64,000 bases of DNA, taken from BD1-7 clade bacterium (GTDB lineage Bacteria > Pseudomonadota > Gammaproteobacteria > Pseudomonadales > DT-91). The translations under genes and the position numbers were made by a program. Shown in pieces: positions 9,501 through 16,894 of the stretch (position 1 is its first letter; each line of letters opens with the position of its first letter). The stretch covers positions 62,001 through 126,000 of the forward strand of contig CACSIO010000056.1 in assembly GCA_902705865.1 (NCBI GenBank), in the 5' to 3' direction. The notes below the pieces were generated by a model. The model did no database searches and was not told the origin of the DNA. It saw only the letters and a list, made by a program, of their open reading frames with translations.

Positions 9501-12500
9501 AGCCACAACTTGCGTCTGCAGCAATTGATCGATTGCCAATGGGTTGCCCCACGGGTCGTTGAGCGTCAGTTGATCGACAGCAACGTGCTCGGGTTCCGGT
9601 AAAATTTGGTGTGTAGCATATTCCGAGGGTGTGCTCAGGCAGTCTGCGGTTGAACGGGCATGCGGCGCGAATGGTAGTGATGCTATTTGATCGTTTTGGT
9701 CGTCGAACACGGCTTGGTGCAACCGCACGATTAAGGCAAGTAACTGCTGTGGGCAAATGCCTGATTCCGGTGATGTTGCTTGCAGTGTGAGCTCGTCGCC
9801 TTTTTGCCGCACAATGACGGTGAGGCAGCCTTCTTGTTGCGGAATCAAATGTTCAATGTGTTGTGCCTGCCCCATAAACTGGGTGTCAGTTTCCATCACA
9901 TAGAAGTTAAAGATAAATGGCTGTGCCTGCGGCAATAATCGGTGTTTGGTTGCCAACGACAGCGGTTGGCCGGCCTTGCCGGTTTTGCGCCAGCGCGCCA
10001 TGTGTTTCAGCAGCGCACTGAAGGTGGCTGTTTCTCGAATGCCTGAATCTGCACGAGCGGTGCCTGTGCTGAGTGCATCAATTACCATCGGTTGTTGCTG
10101 AAACATCAACCCTTGTGTTGTTAGGTGTGCAGCGTCGCGGCTGCTAACGGCTTCTTCAATCAGGAAGTCACCGTCAAACCCTTGCAGGTATTTGATGGCA
10201 AGGGCATACAAGGCTTTTAGATATAACGCCGGTGTCGCGCGTTTGCGGCGAGTCCAACCGGCCAGCTCTGTCGTGCTGGTACCCAATGCTATGTGGGCGG
10301 TTTGTAGCTGAGGTTTTTGCGCCTGTGTTGAGGCGTTTTGTGTGTGCCAGAGCGATTGTGCTAAATCGGCTCTGCGAGCCTTCCAGAAGGCGTGTACATC
10401 GGCGGTATCCCAGTCATGGTGCTGTGCCAGCAACCAAGGTTTGTAGTTGTTGGCAGGCAGCGTGGTGGGCTGATGCTCAATCACCGCTTGATAGTTATCT
10501 TTCAGCAGTCGCCCGAGCATTTGTAAGCTCACACCATCAAACATGGCATGGCATCCGGCCATGATAAACACACTGAAGCCGTCAGCGTAATTCAGTAACT
10601 CAGCACGCCATAGCGGTTGGCCCGGTAAATAGGGGGCATACACCAATTGTTGTGCGCGGGCGTTAACATCTTGATCGCTGTAGTCGAGATGGCTTAAATG
10701 TTGGTATCGATAACATTGGTTAACTAAGTCGAGTGCGTTCGATCGAATGGCTTGATAGAACTTTTGTTGCGGTACATCTTCCGTGACAAAAATGGCCCGA
10801 AGCGAATCCGCGCCTTCTACCAAGGTTGTTAGTTGTTGTTGCCAGATGGCTGGATCAACGGCGACTGCGGATGCCGAATAAAACCCCAGTGCATTTTGAT
10901 GTGAGCCGGGGCGTAGTTGGGCGTCGAGCCAGATATCGCGTTGCATCGGTGTTAATGGGTAGGCATCAACGATGTCGGCCTGTTGATGTTGCAGCCGCTG
11001 TAACGTGAGGGCGTGCGGTTCGCAAGTGAGCCCTTGAACAGGAAAATTCGGGTTTTCCAGCATCTCGCCCAGCAAATGCAAGTAAGCATCAAGCCAGTGT
11101 TCTAGTGTTTGTTGTTGCCACAGATGTGTTTGATACTCGACATGCAGCTCAAAACCCTCGGTGGTTTCGCTGATGGTCCAAGTTTGTTCGTATTTGGCGA
11201 CGGTAGCCGGTTCGTTGATGCCTTCAACGGTAAAAGGCAGCTGCTGAAGCGCGTTTTCAATGCCCGTGCTGCCGGCCTGTAGATAATTAAAACCGACCTG
11301 CGCAATCGGCAAATACTCTGGCCTACGCGGGTAACCGAGTTGTTCGATAACTGCTTCAATAGCAACATTCTGTTGGCGATACAGCGTCGTTAGTTGCTGT
11401 TGTTGGGTTTCTAGTAGTGTTTTTGTTGTTGGGTTGTCGCTCAGATCGGTGCGTAATATCAGTGAATTGACAAAGAATCCAATCAGCCCACTAACGTCGT
11501 GGTTACGACCTGACGTGGGCAATCCGATGCAAATATCGTTCTGTTCGCTCAAGCGCGCCAGCAATACTTGCCAGGCGCTAACCATCACCGTAAATGGTGT
11601 GCAATGGTGCTCTCTACACATGCGGCGAATAGCCTGCGTTAGATCAGACGCGATTGCTCGGCTGATGGTATTACCGTCGAGGGTGATATTGCTTGAGCGC
11701 GGGTGGTCGAGTGGTAAATTGAGTCGCTCGGGTGCACCGCGAAGTGTGTTGAGCCAAAACGGGTAATCGTTCCCCGTGGTAGATTGCTGCCAGATGGCGA
11801 AATCCCGGTATTGCAGGGGTAACGGCTTGGGTTCAATGCTCGGGTGCAGCAGGTGTTGGGTGATTTCATCCAGCATGATTTCGAACGATAACGCATCGCA
11901 AGCGATATGATGCACGCACACCAGCAGCTCAGCAGTGTCTGCCCCTGTGATAATCAAGCTTGCTCTAAGCATGGCATCGGTGGTGAGATCAAACGGCTGA
12001 GTCAGTATTCGTTGCTGCGCACTGTAGCGGGTTGCGTCATCGTCGGTTTCAACAACCTCCAGCACCCGTGTTCTTGACGGATACACGCAACTTTGTGGCT
12101 CGCCGTTATCATCAAGTGCATAGCGGGTACGCAAAATTGTGTGGCGCTGTTCGAGCTTAACAAAGGCCTGCTGCAGTGCCTCGATATTCCATTGGCCCGT
12201 TAACTTAAAGCGCGCAGGCATGTTGTATGCGTTAGATGTGGGTTGCAGTTGCCAAAATAGAAACAGACGGCGTTGTTGAAACGACAATGGCGCGGGGGCG
12301 TCTTCCGTAGAGCCTTCTTTAAGGTCTTCTGCTGGGCGAATAAATACCCGTTTGGGTGCTTGGGTATCAACAAATGTTGAGAGTGTCTGTACGGTATCGT
12401 GATCCATTAAATCGGCGAGTTGAATATCCCGCTCGAAGGTATCTGCCACCGTCGCAATCAATCGTGTTGCCAGCATCGAATGGCCACCAAGTTCGAAAAA

Positions 12501-15500
12501 CCCTTGATTGCAGCCGATGGGTGCCGGTAAAAATGCTTCCCAGATTGCCTGCATCCGTTTTTCTGTGTCGGATTTTGGCCCAATTAGGGTTGCAGCATTG
12601 GAGGCAAGCAGGCGTAAGCGTTTTTGATCGAGTTTGCCGTTGGCCGTTAATGGCCATTCATTCATCATCACAAAACGCTGGGGAATCACCGCAGCAGGTA
12701 GGCTTTGCAACAGATGCTGACGCAATGCTTGGGTATCGATGGAAGAGTGTTGATCTGCATTGTTGGCGACTGCAGCTGAACCCACGCCGGACGCATCCAC
12801 GCCAGCCGAATCCATTTCAGACGCAAAAGAATAAAGACAAGCCGTCAGGTTGAGATTCAAACCTTCGCCGTCGGTTATCAAGGCCGCTCTATCAACCCCC
12901 GGGTATTGCAACAAGGCATAACGAATAGCATCTGCCTCAACCCGTACACCGCGAATTTTCATTTGGGTATCGCGACGGCCCAGATACTCAAGGGTGCCAT
13001 CTTCACGATAGCGGGCGAGGTCACCGGTGCGGTATAGCTTTTGGCTTGTTGATGGCTGTGCCGTCTGAAACTGATGTGCAATAAAGGCCTTCGCGGTTAT
13101 TTCAGGTTGCTGCCAGTAACCTTCTGCCAAGCCGACGCCAGCAATACAAAGTTCACCACTCATACCCGGCAGGCAGAGGCTGTTATCGTCACGCAAAATC
13201 AACAGCTGCATATGGCTGATGGCGTGGCCAATGGGCAAAGCACCATCTTCAGGTTGCCAGTGGCGGGTATCAAAATAGCTAACATCAATACTAGCTTCGG
13301 TTGGCCCATACAGGTTGTGCAGTTCGGTTGCTGGTAACAGCAAACGATGCTGTTCTACATGCTCCGGCTGCAAGGCTTCGCCGCTGGTAAAAATACGTTT
13401 TAGCGATAACTCTAATGTGGTTTCAGTGTCGCTGGCGTTAGCAAGTACATCCAGAAAGTCGCTAAATACCGAAGGCACAAAATGAAGGGTTGTGATGCCC
13501 TGAGAGCACACGGTGTTGAGCAGCGCAGCGCTGTTTTGATGTTCACCATCGGCGGCAAAATGTAATCGAGCGCCTGTTATCAATGGCCAGAACAGCTCCC
13601 ATACCGACACATCAAAGGTGTAAGGGGTTTTTTGTAAAACCACATCCGCATCGGTAAGCGAGTATTGTGTTTGCATCCAACGAAGCCGATTGACGATACC
13701 TCGATGTGGCACCATCACACCCTTGGGTTTGCCAGTTGAGCCCGAGGTGTAAATCACATTAAACAGAGGGCTTGGGCTTTGTACATCCGGTTTGTTGATG
13801 GCCGTTGGCCACAAGGTTGGCTGGCAATGATCAATCATCGGTACAGCAGTGAACGGTTGCAGCCTTGCTTGAATACTATCGTTCGCCAAAATCAAACGTG
13901 GCTTGGCATCATCCAACAAAGTACTGATGGCCGCGTCACTCAAGCTTGGGTCAATCGGTAGATACGCATAGCCGGCTTTGATAATGGCCATCAACCCGAC
14001 AGATAGATAACTGCTACGACCAGCAACGATGGCAATAAAAGGCGGTTCTTGGTGTAACGGTTGAAGTTGATCCCCATCGACCAAGCTGTTGAGGATCGCA
14101 TGCGCTAATCGATTCGCGTTGGCCTCTAACTCGGCGTAGGTGAATTGATAGTGATCACAACTAACGGCCAGTGCGTTAGGCGTCGCCTTGGTCTGCTGCT
14201 CGATAATGGTTTCGACGCGTTCATCGGCAGCAGGGCAGGGGTATGACGCCGGTGATGCTTGCGCCAGGGTTTGATAAAGTGGCAGTAGATCGGTCGCCTC
14301 AGGCTGTTGGCCTAACAAGGCTTGCGCTTCTTGCGGTCGTAATAGTTGCAAGGCATTCAAATCGGCCGACGACACGGTCAACGTTTGCAGCTGTGTCAGT
14401 AAATAGCTGAAGCTGCCTGCTAGCCGTTCGATCCATGTTGCGCTGAACTGGCTGCAATCGTAATCGAATTGAAGCGTCAGAACCTGTTCAGAATCAATGT
14501 CGTCGGAGATCAGTAAAGTGATCGGGAACTTGGCGCCGGCCGCGGGTGCTGGCAGCGGTTCAATTTTTAGCTCGGTGCCGTCGTGCAACGGTATGTGATT
14601 TTGTGCCAGCGTTTGGCCAGCTTCATAGTTGATGGCGGCGTTAAAAAAACGCTCGATGTCTGCTGTATTCAGGTGTTTACCGAGAGCATCGCACACCCGC
14701 GTAAAAGGCACGTCTGCGTGGGTATTGGCGGTTAAAATGCGGGCTTGGTTATTTCGTAGCAAGGTTTGCCAGTTAGGTGTTTCTGAAAAGTCTGCTGCCA
14801 ACAGTTGTGTGTTGACGTAAAACCCGATTTGCTGACGTTGAGGGTATTGGGCCTGTTGGCGATTTGCTGTTGGGCTGGCCACGGCAAAATGTGCAGTGCC
14901 TGTGAGTTCATGCAGAAAACAATGCCAAGCCGACAACAACCAAGCGAAACGTGAGCAGCCTGCCTGTTGGCATTGGCGATCGATGGCAGTCGTTAATTCA
15001 GGGGTTATGCTGATGGCACATTGCTGTGCCAAAGGTGGCTGGTTCGTTGCTTGTGGCGTTAATTGCAGCGGCTGTAAATCGTGTTTGGCGTCCGTTATCG
15101 GCTTGAGCAGTGCTGAAAGCTCCGCCTGTTGCGCCTGCTTAACCGCATCAAGACTCAACCACTGGCAATAATCGAGGTAATCAGTTGCTGCCGTATCGGC
15201 AGGTAATTGTTGGTAGCGCTGTAAAACCTCTTGCATCAACAAACGGTTCGACCAGCCGTCGGTAATCAGGTGGTGGCATTGCAGCAGCAGTAACCAGCGA
15301 TTACCGGTTAACGCCATTAATTCGGCCCGACACAGTTGCTCTGCATCGGCCGGCATCGGTTGGTTCAACCATGTTTGTGCATAGGGAATAATATCGCTGT
15401 CGTTATCTATATGCGGTGTTTCAACAGAGCCAGATATTCGCAATTGTGGCGATTTGAGGGATTCCGACTGCAACAAACGCCCTTGGGTTTCGACGAAGCG

Positions 15501-15908
15501 GGTACGCAGTATTCTGTGTTGATTAAGTGTGCTTTGAATGGCTTGTTGTAGCAGCTTTCCATCAATACCGGCACCGGTTGTCTCAGCCAAAATCACGGCC
15601 GTTGGTAGGGTATAGGTGGTATCCGGTTGGTTTTGGCAGGCTAGCCATAGGCGCTGCTGGTTATCCGTAACCGGCCACAGGCGGTTGTCGGGTGTGGGCT
15701 GATGATGCAGTGCAGGTAAGGATGCACCAGCTTGTAGCCAGGCAATAATGTCCGGTTTTTTTGCCTTGATCTGATCGACCAAATCGGCTGTTAAAGTGCC
15801 TTTTGGGGCTCGTGTTGTCAGCCCTCCCTTATCGTCGATACCGAATCGGATTCCGAGGGAGCTAAGGTGCTCAAGCCAAGACGTCATAGGGTCTCTCGCC
15901 GTGCTCAT
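3573..15908 (-). CDS. Nonribosomal peptide synthetase, TubC-CAT-CCT-CCAT-TE
   Basis: A 4111-residue multimodular NRPS. Domains in order: TubC-type N-terminal docking domain (about 1-65); C1 with HHxxxDG at His212/213; A1 (about 560-1090); T1 with Ser1144; C2 with HHIACDA at 1333-1339; C3 with CHAMFDG at 1786-1792; T2 with Ser2240; C4 with HHLIADA at 2436-2442; C5 with HHILMDG at 2900-2906; A2 (about 3220-3740); T3 with Ser3806; and a thioesterase with GHSVSG (Ser3936) and His4089. The A1 specificity residues read D-V-W-H-F-S-L-I-D, the serine code. A2 reads D-L-K-N-F-G-M-D-I, which I cannot assign. Module 2 has no adenylation domain. There is no epimerase and no MbtH gene nearby. The codon-8 ATG, preceded by GAGAG, is an alternative start. 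The product is unknown, probably a short serine-containing peptide or lipopeptide. Confidence 0.96.
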   Translation of the reverse strand: MSTARDPMTSWLEHLSSLGIRFGIDDKGGLTTRAPKGTLTADLVDQIKAKKPDIIAWLQAGASLPALHHQPTPDNRLWPVTDNQQRLWLACQNQPDTTYTLPTAVILAETTGAGIDGKLLQQAIQSTLNQHRILRTRFVETQGRLLQSESLKSPQLRISGSVETPHIDNDSDIIPYAQTWLNQPMPADAEQLCRAELMALTGNRWLLLLQCHHLITDGWSNRLLMQEVLQRYQQLPADTAATDYLDYCQWLSLDAVKQAQQAELSALLKPITDAKHDLQPLQLTPQATNQPPLAQQCAISITPELTTAIDRQCQQAGCSRFAWLLSAWHCFLHELTGTAHFAVASPTANRQQAQYPQRQQIGFYVNTQLLAADFSETPNWQTLLRNNQARILTANTHADVPFTRVCDALGKHLNTADIERFFNAAINYEAGQTLAQNHIPLHDGTELKIEPLPAPAAGAKFPITLLISDDIDSEQVLTLQFDYDCSQFSATWIERLAGSFSYLLTQLQTLTVSSADLNALQLLRPQEAQALLGQQPEATDLLPLYQTLAQASPASYPCPAADERVETIIEQQTKATPNALAVSCDHYQFTYAELEANANRLAHAILNSLVDGDQLQPLHQEPPFIAIVAGRSSYLSVGLMAIIKAGYAYLPIDPSLSDAAISTLLDDAKPRLILANDSIQARLQPFTAVPMIDHCQPTLWPTAINKPDVQSPSPLFNVIYTSGSTGKPKGVMVPHRGIVNRLRWMQTQYSLTDADVVLQKTPYTFDVSVWELFWPLITGARLHFAADGEHQNSAALLNTVCSQGITTLHFVPSVFSDFLDVLANASDTETTLELSLKRIFTSGEALQPEHVEQHRLLLPATELHNLYGPTEASIDVSYFDTRHWQPEDGALPIGHAISHMQLLILRDDNSLCLPGMSGELCIAGVGLAEGYWQQPEITAKAFIAHQFQTAQPSTSQKLYRTGDLARYREDGTLEYLGRRDTQMKIRGVRVEADAIRYALLQYPGVDRAALITDGEGLNLNLTACLYSFASEMDSAGVDASGVGSAAVANNADQHSSIDTQALRQHLLQSLPAAVIPQRFVMMNEWPLTANGKLDQKRLRLLASNAATLIGPKSDTEKRMQAIWEAFLPAPIGCNQGFFELGGHSMLATRLIATVADTFERDIQLADLMDHDTVQTLSTFVDTQAPKRVFIRPAEDLKEGSTEDAPAPLSFQQRRLFLFWQLQPTSNAYNMPARFKLTGQWNIEALQQAFVKLEQRHTILRTRYALDDNGEPQSCVYPSRTRVLEVVETDDDATRYSAQQRILTQPFDLTTDAMLRASLIITGADTAELLVCVHHIACDALSFEIMLDEITQHLLHPSIEPKPLPLQYRDFAIWQQSTTGNDYPFWLNTLRGAPERLNLPLDHPRSSNITLDGNTISRAIASDLTQAIRRMCREHHCTPFTVMVSAWQVLLARLSEQNDICIGLPTSGRNHDVSGLIGFFVNSLILRTDLSDNPTTKTLLETQQQQLTTLYRQQNVAIEAVIEQLGYPRRPEYLPIAQVGFNYLQAGSTGIENALQQLPFTVEGINEPATVAKYEQTWTISETTEGFELHVEYQTHLWQQQTLEHWLDAYLHLLGEMLENPNFPVQGLTCEPHALTLQRLQHQQADIVDAYPLTPMQRDIWLDAQLRPGSHQNALGFYSASAVAVDPAIWQQQLTTLVEGADSLRAIFVTEDVPQQKFYQAIRSNALDLVNQCYRYQHLSHLDYSDQDVNARAQQLVYAPYLPGQPLWRAELLNYADGFSVFIMAGCHAMFDGVSLQMLGRLLKDNYQAVIEHQPTTLPANNYKPWLLAQHHDWDTADVHAFWKARRADLAQSLWHTQNASTQAQKPQLQTAHIALGTSTTELAGWTRRKRATPALYLKALYALAIKYLQGFDGDFLIEEAVSSRDAAHLTTQGLMFQQQPMVIDALSTGTARADSGIRETATFSALLKHMARWRKTGKAGQPLSLATKHRLLPQAQPFIFNFYVMETDTQFMGQAQHIEHLIPQQEGCLTVIVRQKGDELTLQATSPESGICPQQLLALIVRLHQAVFDDQNDQIASLPFAPHARSTADCLSTPSEYATHQILPEPEHVAVDQLTLNDPWGNPLAIDQLLQTQVVAAHDTQGQPLDILLTVEQPPNTQHKSQTYLLNTGARPNLCHEEDATSNGSNQPDNTQSNTPTTQLPAESQPQNSLERLLLTLWKDALGRDDIGVTDDFFALGGHSLLAMRIAHQLQSQYQIQLAAGQWFSHPTIRSIANQLIETPTFHADQLPPLIHQPNQQRAPLTAAQRRLWLFEKMAGSQAGTTIYNISAALNINGALDEKRLQQALIQIGHTHSVLNSRVIDNGDDAIMQYEQKAPLVLNIQHQPSRLSSTQQHEWQNQQLQANRRAFSHTHSDEPLSRFDLLKLDNQHYLLAVTLHHLIADAQSIAIIAEDLFNAYINDTALDAITHTSAAPTYADYAHWQQQWLHSNAMDTALAFWQSTLQGAPLQLGLPYQGLSPDFSDFTAETINIDFDAALTQQLNTLAQQQQISPFMLMLGMYQLTLSVCCQQPDVCVGIPLNGRNHPGLERVAGFFVNALVVRNTLDTNISVEQLLNSVRGHVSDAFAHQQVPAERVMQALGLQPSLGQLPIVQAAFSYLQQDTNLDALTDLISAKTGLMLSPANQQEDIARFECQLTLTQNTTALNGHLSYRKALFAPADMQHIADTFKVLCQWIVSEDALQTRWYTLRAEHQGSLTSATATVPNELPLTTVQQDLYLASLQRPNSLENSIGYALHLPVELNLEHFHRSLNALHQHYPMLRARLKNTGTRGEAVLAINDDFAPQLEIIDLTGPAQADTHADIQQWIHDTIKQPWNLQQNNQPLVKQRLIKLADNSWYTQLACHHILMDGLSFTLHAYHLVTNYLALQKGDAMQFADDKFVDYQRYHLQTFDHPESIHWWQHKLQNTEALQFAGVPQAVTIENHQTEHETHARLIHRECVVPDEHYSALKKYCRRQRITPALYFKCLYGLLINLYCRHNTDFVISEFHQGRRKQDMGSIGCHYHRALWHFSQSTLNDDLPTLFSSARQHQKETGKMAPLAIGTATRLLPANNLNFSYNYLFMPKSGEAEGISFDGISVSPEFDNNIDLRVQLDKGELVLALGYHPDLFDDLKFLERLLSLSEQITAGCETIAELDYYLAGETRRFDAAANDPQTLTVNQWIPQAIQKQIRQAPTATAVVCGDRQLSYADLDLQARKLANALLSAGAGRDQVVAIMLPRSSDAVVAILATLYTGACYLPIDPALPIERQQHMLAGLPVCAAVSSETVSSETLKQAISIASEVHSQKGPEWINIEIAQSATVTAISNETLNHRIANADDHFYAIYTSGSTGVPKAAYSSYGAASQLVDWYQQTFSFDASDRVLVYSSLGFDLTQKNLFVALTSGATLVLDDQQHLDPKHLLNLIHQHGVTRLNAAPSAFYPLADCMQAQSASTESTPAGSASTLQTVFLGGETIDITRLKPAFAVGIDLINMYGLTECTDISSWHRLTPSDDRPVLGKASAGNCLQLLTPLNQPVPPGIAGELVIRGSAVGRPASHPSHLGAENQTPERDQQPSENNHYQFVDGHWQYRTGDVVRAGISNGESSLFYLGRADQQMKFHGIRFHPAELENAIGQLPAIEQAHVLLNNDQLIACVTSAEPLNVPHLRQALASRIPHALLPTLWQRFDAFPLTRNGKVDRAALLLQIDTNPATAITAPRNATEQALAQIWREVIGIGVTNTDMHDDAATIADEDNGNSSNTMDIQTRFFDAGGNSLTALKLLHRIETQWQCSMPVARLFELQTIEEQARWLDGHHQTAAAETDNLIVFVNALPFTGLIYTPLMTQLQTTHTCINLEPAQPTSTSDQGNHYFDALINQYCEHLIEIRATDNPTDKTKSKITLVGHSVSGVCALALAKALETRGQPIAQVILLDAFTPSKTAARYLKNPQRLAKLLKSSLPATSDEALPMSTSNDAAEVIATASQGLLTPKQAQHLLNAAQQLADSLATQQWSELQQIAAPVTLLQASQRAGWQKWLAGNSHGWQKVLRKIDVQSIDADHWSIVSHADFLSYLAPIETHLER

Positions 15909-16186
15909 ACACTCATTGTTTTTATTGTTTTTGAGGATCGGTCAGTATGCCAGAAATCACGCCACATGCCAGTAGTAGTCTTTTCCATTACGGTATGGGT
16001 CTGCAGCCAATCTGCCGCCCGCACTCTGAACGTGCACCGACCGTGCGATTACCCGCCTACTATGACCGATGGTAAAGGCAAGCAGCGTAAGTGCTGTCTC
16101 TATCAGAGTATGATAATGCGTCGAAAACTACGATCACTGCACAGGCATCGCCAGTCTTTTTAGCGATTCGCAAGAGATACCATTAA

Positions 16187-16771
16187 ATGGAATTACCCAC
16201 GCACAAATTTAATCAGTCTGACCTTCTCATGGGTATGACATCATCGCTAAAAGATGGTGCATGCTTAGGGTTGACCGTGCGATGGTTAGTCGAGGCCAGC
16301 ACAACAAACCCAAGTGTCGCGGCAATTGCGCTAACCCACGGTGCTGGTGCCCAAGAAGCCCTAATTAGCCATGCGCGTTTTACGGATTCACATCGGCGAA
16401 ATGACACTGAATTTGATTCTACCGTTGTCCATCGAATCATTAAAATGTCGTCGTACAAGCTGAAAGCCAACCCCGTCTCGATTAGTACAAACGGCAGATA
16501 TATCGACACGGCAGTTTCGATGATCGCTGCAATGTCTGATGAAAAATCAAACCTCGCACTCGTGACTTTCAATGGTATTTTTGGCTACCACTGTATTGCG
16601 TTAGGCAATGTTAGAAATGTTTGGACCACCTTTGACGCAAACGAAGGAACATGGACATTCGCGGGCGATGCAAAAGGTGCACCTACGCGGTATTCCCAGC
16701 TGATTGTTGATATTTTTAACGAGTACCAAGCAAAAAACATACGATTTTTTCAAACAATAAGTATGTTTTGA
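16187..16771 (+). CDS. YopT/AvrPphB-like (peptidase C58) cysteine protease
   Basis: A 194-residue protein with no signal peptide or membrane segment. The segment DGACLGLTVRWL (Cys26) resembles the nucleophile motif of C58 proteases. GYHCIAL (His135) and TTFDANEG (Asp150) fit the histidine and aspartate boxes. His-to-Asp spacing is 15 residues, as in AvrPphB (His212/Asp227), and Cys-to-His spacing is 109 against 114 there. Families of this type cleave host proteins after type III delivery or occur as domains of large surface toxins. Here the domain stands alone, upstream of and divergent from the NRPS gene. The fold assignment rests on motif and spacing only. Function, target and secretion route are unknown. 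Confidence 0.68.
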   Translation: MELPTHKFNQSDLLMGMTSSLKDGACLGLTVRWLVEASTTNPSVAAIALTHGAGAQEALISHARFTDSHRRNDTEFDSTVVHRIIKMSSYKLKANPVSISTNGRYIDTAVSMIAAMSDEKSNLALVTFNGIFGYHCIALGNVRNVWTTFDANEGTWTFAGDAKGAPTRYSQLIVDIFNEYQAKNIRFFQTISMF

Positions 16772-16878
16772 TGGCTTACGCATCGGCGTAAAAGCAAAAA
16801 TTCCTCAGTGAATACTCAAGATGGCGGCTAATCATGCCTCCTGCCTTTAAGCCCATTTCTGGATCGGAAAATAATCTA

Positions 16879-16894
16879 GTCGCCCTCAGGCGAC
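16879..16894 (-). terminator. Hairpin at the end of the TDT transporter gene
   Basis: Perfect 6-bp inverted repeat GTCGCC-N4-GGCGAC overlapping the stop codon of the minus-strand transporter, followed on that strand by an AT-rich tract containing four T. The position suits a weak rho-independent terminator, but the T-run is short and the stem lies partly in coding sequence. Confidence 0.3.

Noticed and set aside
9050-10950. C3 as an epimerisation domain
   Set aside because: Epimerisation domains follow carrier domains and have HHxxxDxxSW; C3 follows C2 directly and has CHAMFDGVS.
3600-15900. Dozens of open frames on the plus strand inside the NRPS gene
   Set aside because: They are antisense shadows: low-complexity Cys/Trp/Arg-rich translations, no ribosome-binding sites, and the minus-strand frame is a complete NRPS.
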